Shown here piece by piece: positions 54,251 through 64,000 of a DNA stretch of 64,000 nucleotides. The stretch is from contig JAVLUZ010000267.1 in the NCBI GenBank assembly GCA_036768485.1, forward strand, positions 62,001 to 126,000, in the 5' to 3' direction. Positions within the stretch are counted from its first letter, which is position 1. Each line of letters starts with the position of its first letter. The notes beneath the pieces were generated by a model. That model ran no database searches. It worked only from the letters and a program-made list of their open reading frames with translations, and was not told the origin of the DNA. Source of the stretch: Mermis nigrescens. Taxonomy: Eukaryota > Nematoda > Enoplea > Mermithida > Mermithidae. The position numbers and the translations under genes are program-made.

Positions 54251-62832
<8,582 letters not shown>

Positions 62833-64000
62833 TTCATTGTTCTCAATTGTTCTCACTAAAAAGAATAACGGTCTAGAAATTTCGGGCGGGGGGGTCTTCG
62901 GCTATTTCTAGGGAAGGGGGTGAATGCGCTCAAATTTTTCGCCAAAAACACCTAAGAACTGCTGGAAAATCCGATTTCTTCCAAAAATCGAGGAGGGCGG
63001 GTCAAGAATTTTCTGGCTTTGGGGATTGGGGACGACCAACTTTGGATGGGGGATTCTCTTATCCCCTGTTACATGTATGGTTCTCACCTTAGTCCCTCTT
63101 ATTGATTATGTAGTTTTATTCTAACAAATTTAGTGATTCATGCGTAAACTTAGCATTACTGGATGTTGAGTACGGTATGTATTTGTGAAAGATCTCTACA
63201 GACCGTCAAGGAACAACCCAGACGCCATGATTCCTTTCTTTTTATTTCTCTTTCCATTTTTATTTCAATGGCTAGAGTTTGTTGAGAAATGTCAGAAAAC
63301 GAGGTTTTTAATCATACTACCAAATTTGGCTTTGTTGGCATTCGGATTTGTTGTCTTGTGTGGTGGATAACTTGCTGAGGCTTATATGTATATATAGTTA
63401 TGAAAGTGCCCAATTCAAAGTTTTCAAATATTGATTTTTCCTCGATTTTATAAGTAAAAGTTTAATCAGTTTTATTCATTTCTGCTTTACACGGCGATGG
63501 TCGACTAGTTTATTTTCATTTATATTTATTCTTTCATTTCAGAAAGTTCAATTATTGTTTATCAAAAAAAGTATATTGAATTGGAACCTGCAAAGTGTGG
63601 GTAAATATTTTAAATTGGGTTGTAGCCTAATTTGAGACCATGCATTTTTGAAAGATAATTATAAACATAATCATGATCAGAGGCGTAATCAGCCGGGGGC
63701 GGGGGGCCCGCCTTCCCTCCCCCGAAATGGAAAAATATTTCTATTTTTGACAGGTATCCCCCAAAATAAAGAATTAAAAATTCTCGAAGTCTGCTAAAAG
63801 GACAGCCAAAATGTGTTTTAGCACCTTTTTGAGGTACTAAACTCGATTTTCCGGGGCTCCGCCGGATTTTTTATTTCCTATCTCATTTCTCACCTCAGAA
63901 GTCCAGATTTGACTTTAAAATAGCTAATAGGTCAAAAAATTTCGGTGCTTCGCGCCGATTTATTATTTTGTGCATTAGTTTTCTTTGTGAAACCGCAAAA
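62833..64000. other. Downstream of RUSF1: repeats
   Basis: An R5 relative covers 62870-63075 (CCGATTTCTTCCAAAAATCGAGG...CCCCTGTTACATGTATG). A GGGGGCCCGCCTTCCC MITE edge starts near 63690 and reaches a CGGTGCTTCGCGCCG motif at 63943. No clear gene is seen. Confidence 0.45.

Overview
The window looks like nuclear DNA of an animal, most likely an invertebrate with a large, AT-rich, transposon-inflated genome. Two conserved metazoan single-copy genes are split into many short exons with GT..AG introns, and almost everything between exons is mobile or repetitive DNA. I cannot name the species. There are no prokaryotic operons, rRNA genes or CRISPR arrays.

Region 1 (1-17.9 kb) has no host gene I can support. 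It starts with the 5' part of ORF1 of a non-LTR retrotransposon (LINE) on the minus strand, whose N-terminus carries a 2A-like ribosome-skipping motif followed by a PHD-type zinc finger. Next comes a stack of hAT-like DNA transposons: two related elements in opposite orientation (1097-5458 and 6315-9131), each with its own perfect 8-bp target duplication, each carrying a separately inserted second element (CACCG family, with a ~190-bp satellite) and fragments of several LINEs, a tRNA-derived SINE and hairpin MITEs. Broken LINE reverse transcriptases follow at 9.66-11.7, 11.77-12.14 and 15.0-15.66 kb.

Region 2 (17.9-49.0 kb, plus strand) is an L-fucose kinase gene (FCSK) that I reconstructed from 18 exons. 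Splice phases agree at nearly every junction. It has the nucleotidyltransferase-like N-terminus and the three GHMP-kinase motifs of the family. One small stretch between 24.2 and 28.6 kb and part of the middle region around 34 kb are unresolved. Its introns hold at least seven recurring repeat families.

Region 3 (50.0-53.3 kb) is a 3.2-kb hAT-like element with an 8-bp target duplication and inverted arrays of 18-bp repeats. Region 4 (54.25-62.83 kb, plus strand) is a RUSF1 (RUS1/DUF647 family) gene in at least four coding exons; one of its introns contains a transposon inserted in an (AT)n tract, and that intron has an odd 3' boundary. The last kilobase holds more repeats.

The two host genes are unrelated in function: fucose salvage towards GDP-fucose, and a membrane protein family of unclear role in animals. 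The dominant theme of the window is nested non-autonomous transposons, many of which share a 13-nt hairpin, GGCGC-TTC-GCGCC. All coordinates of exons and elements were worked out by eye; family assignments rest on remembered family features, not on searches.
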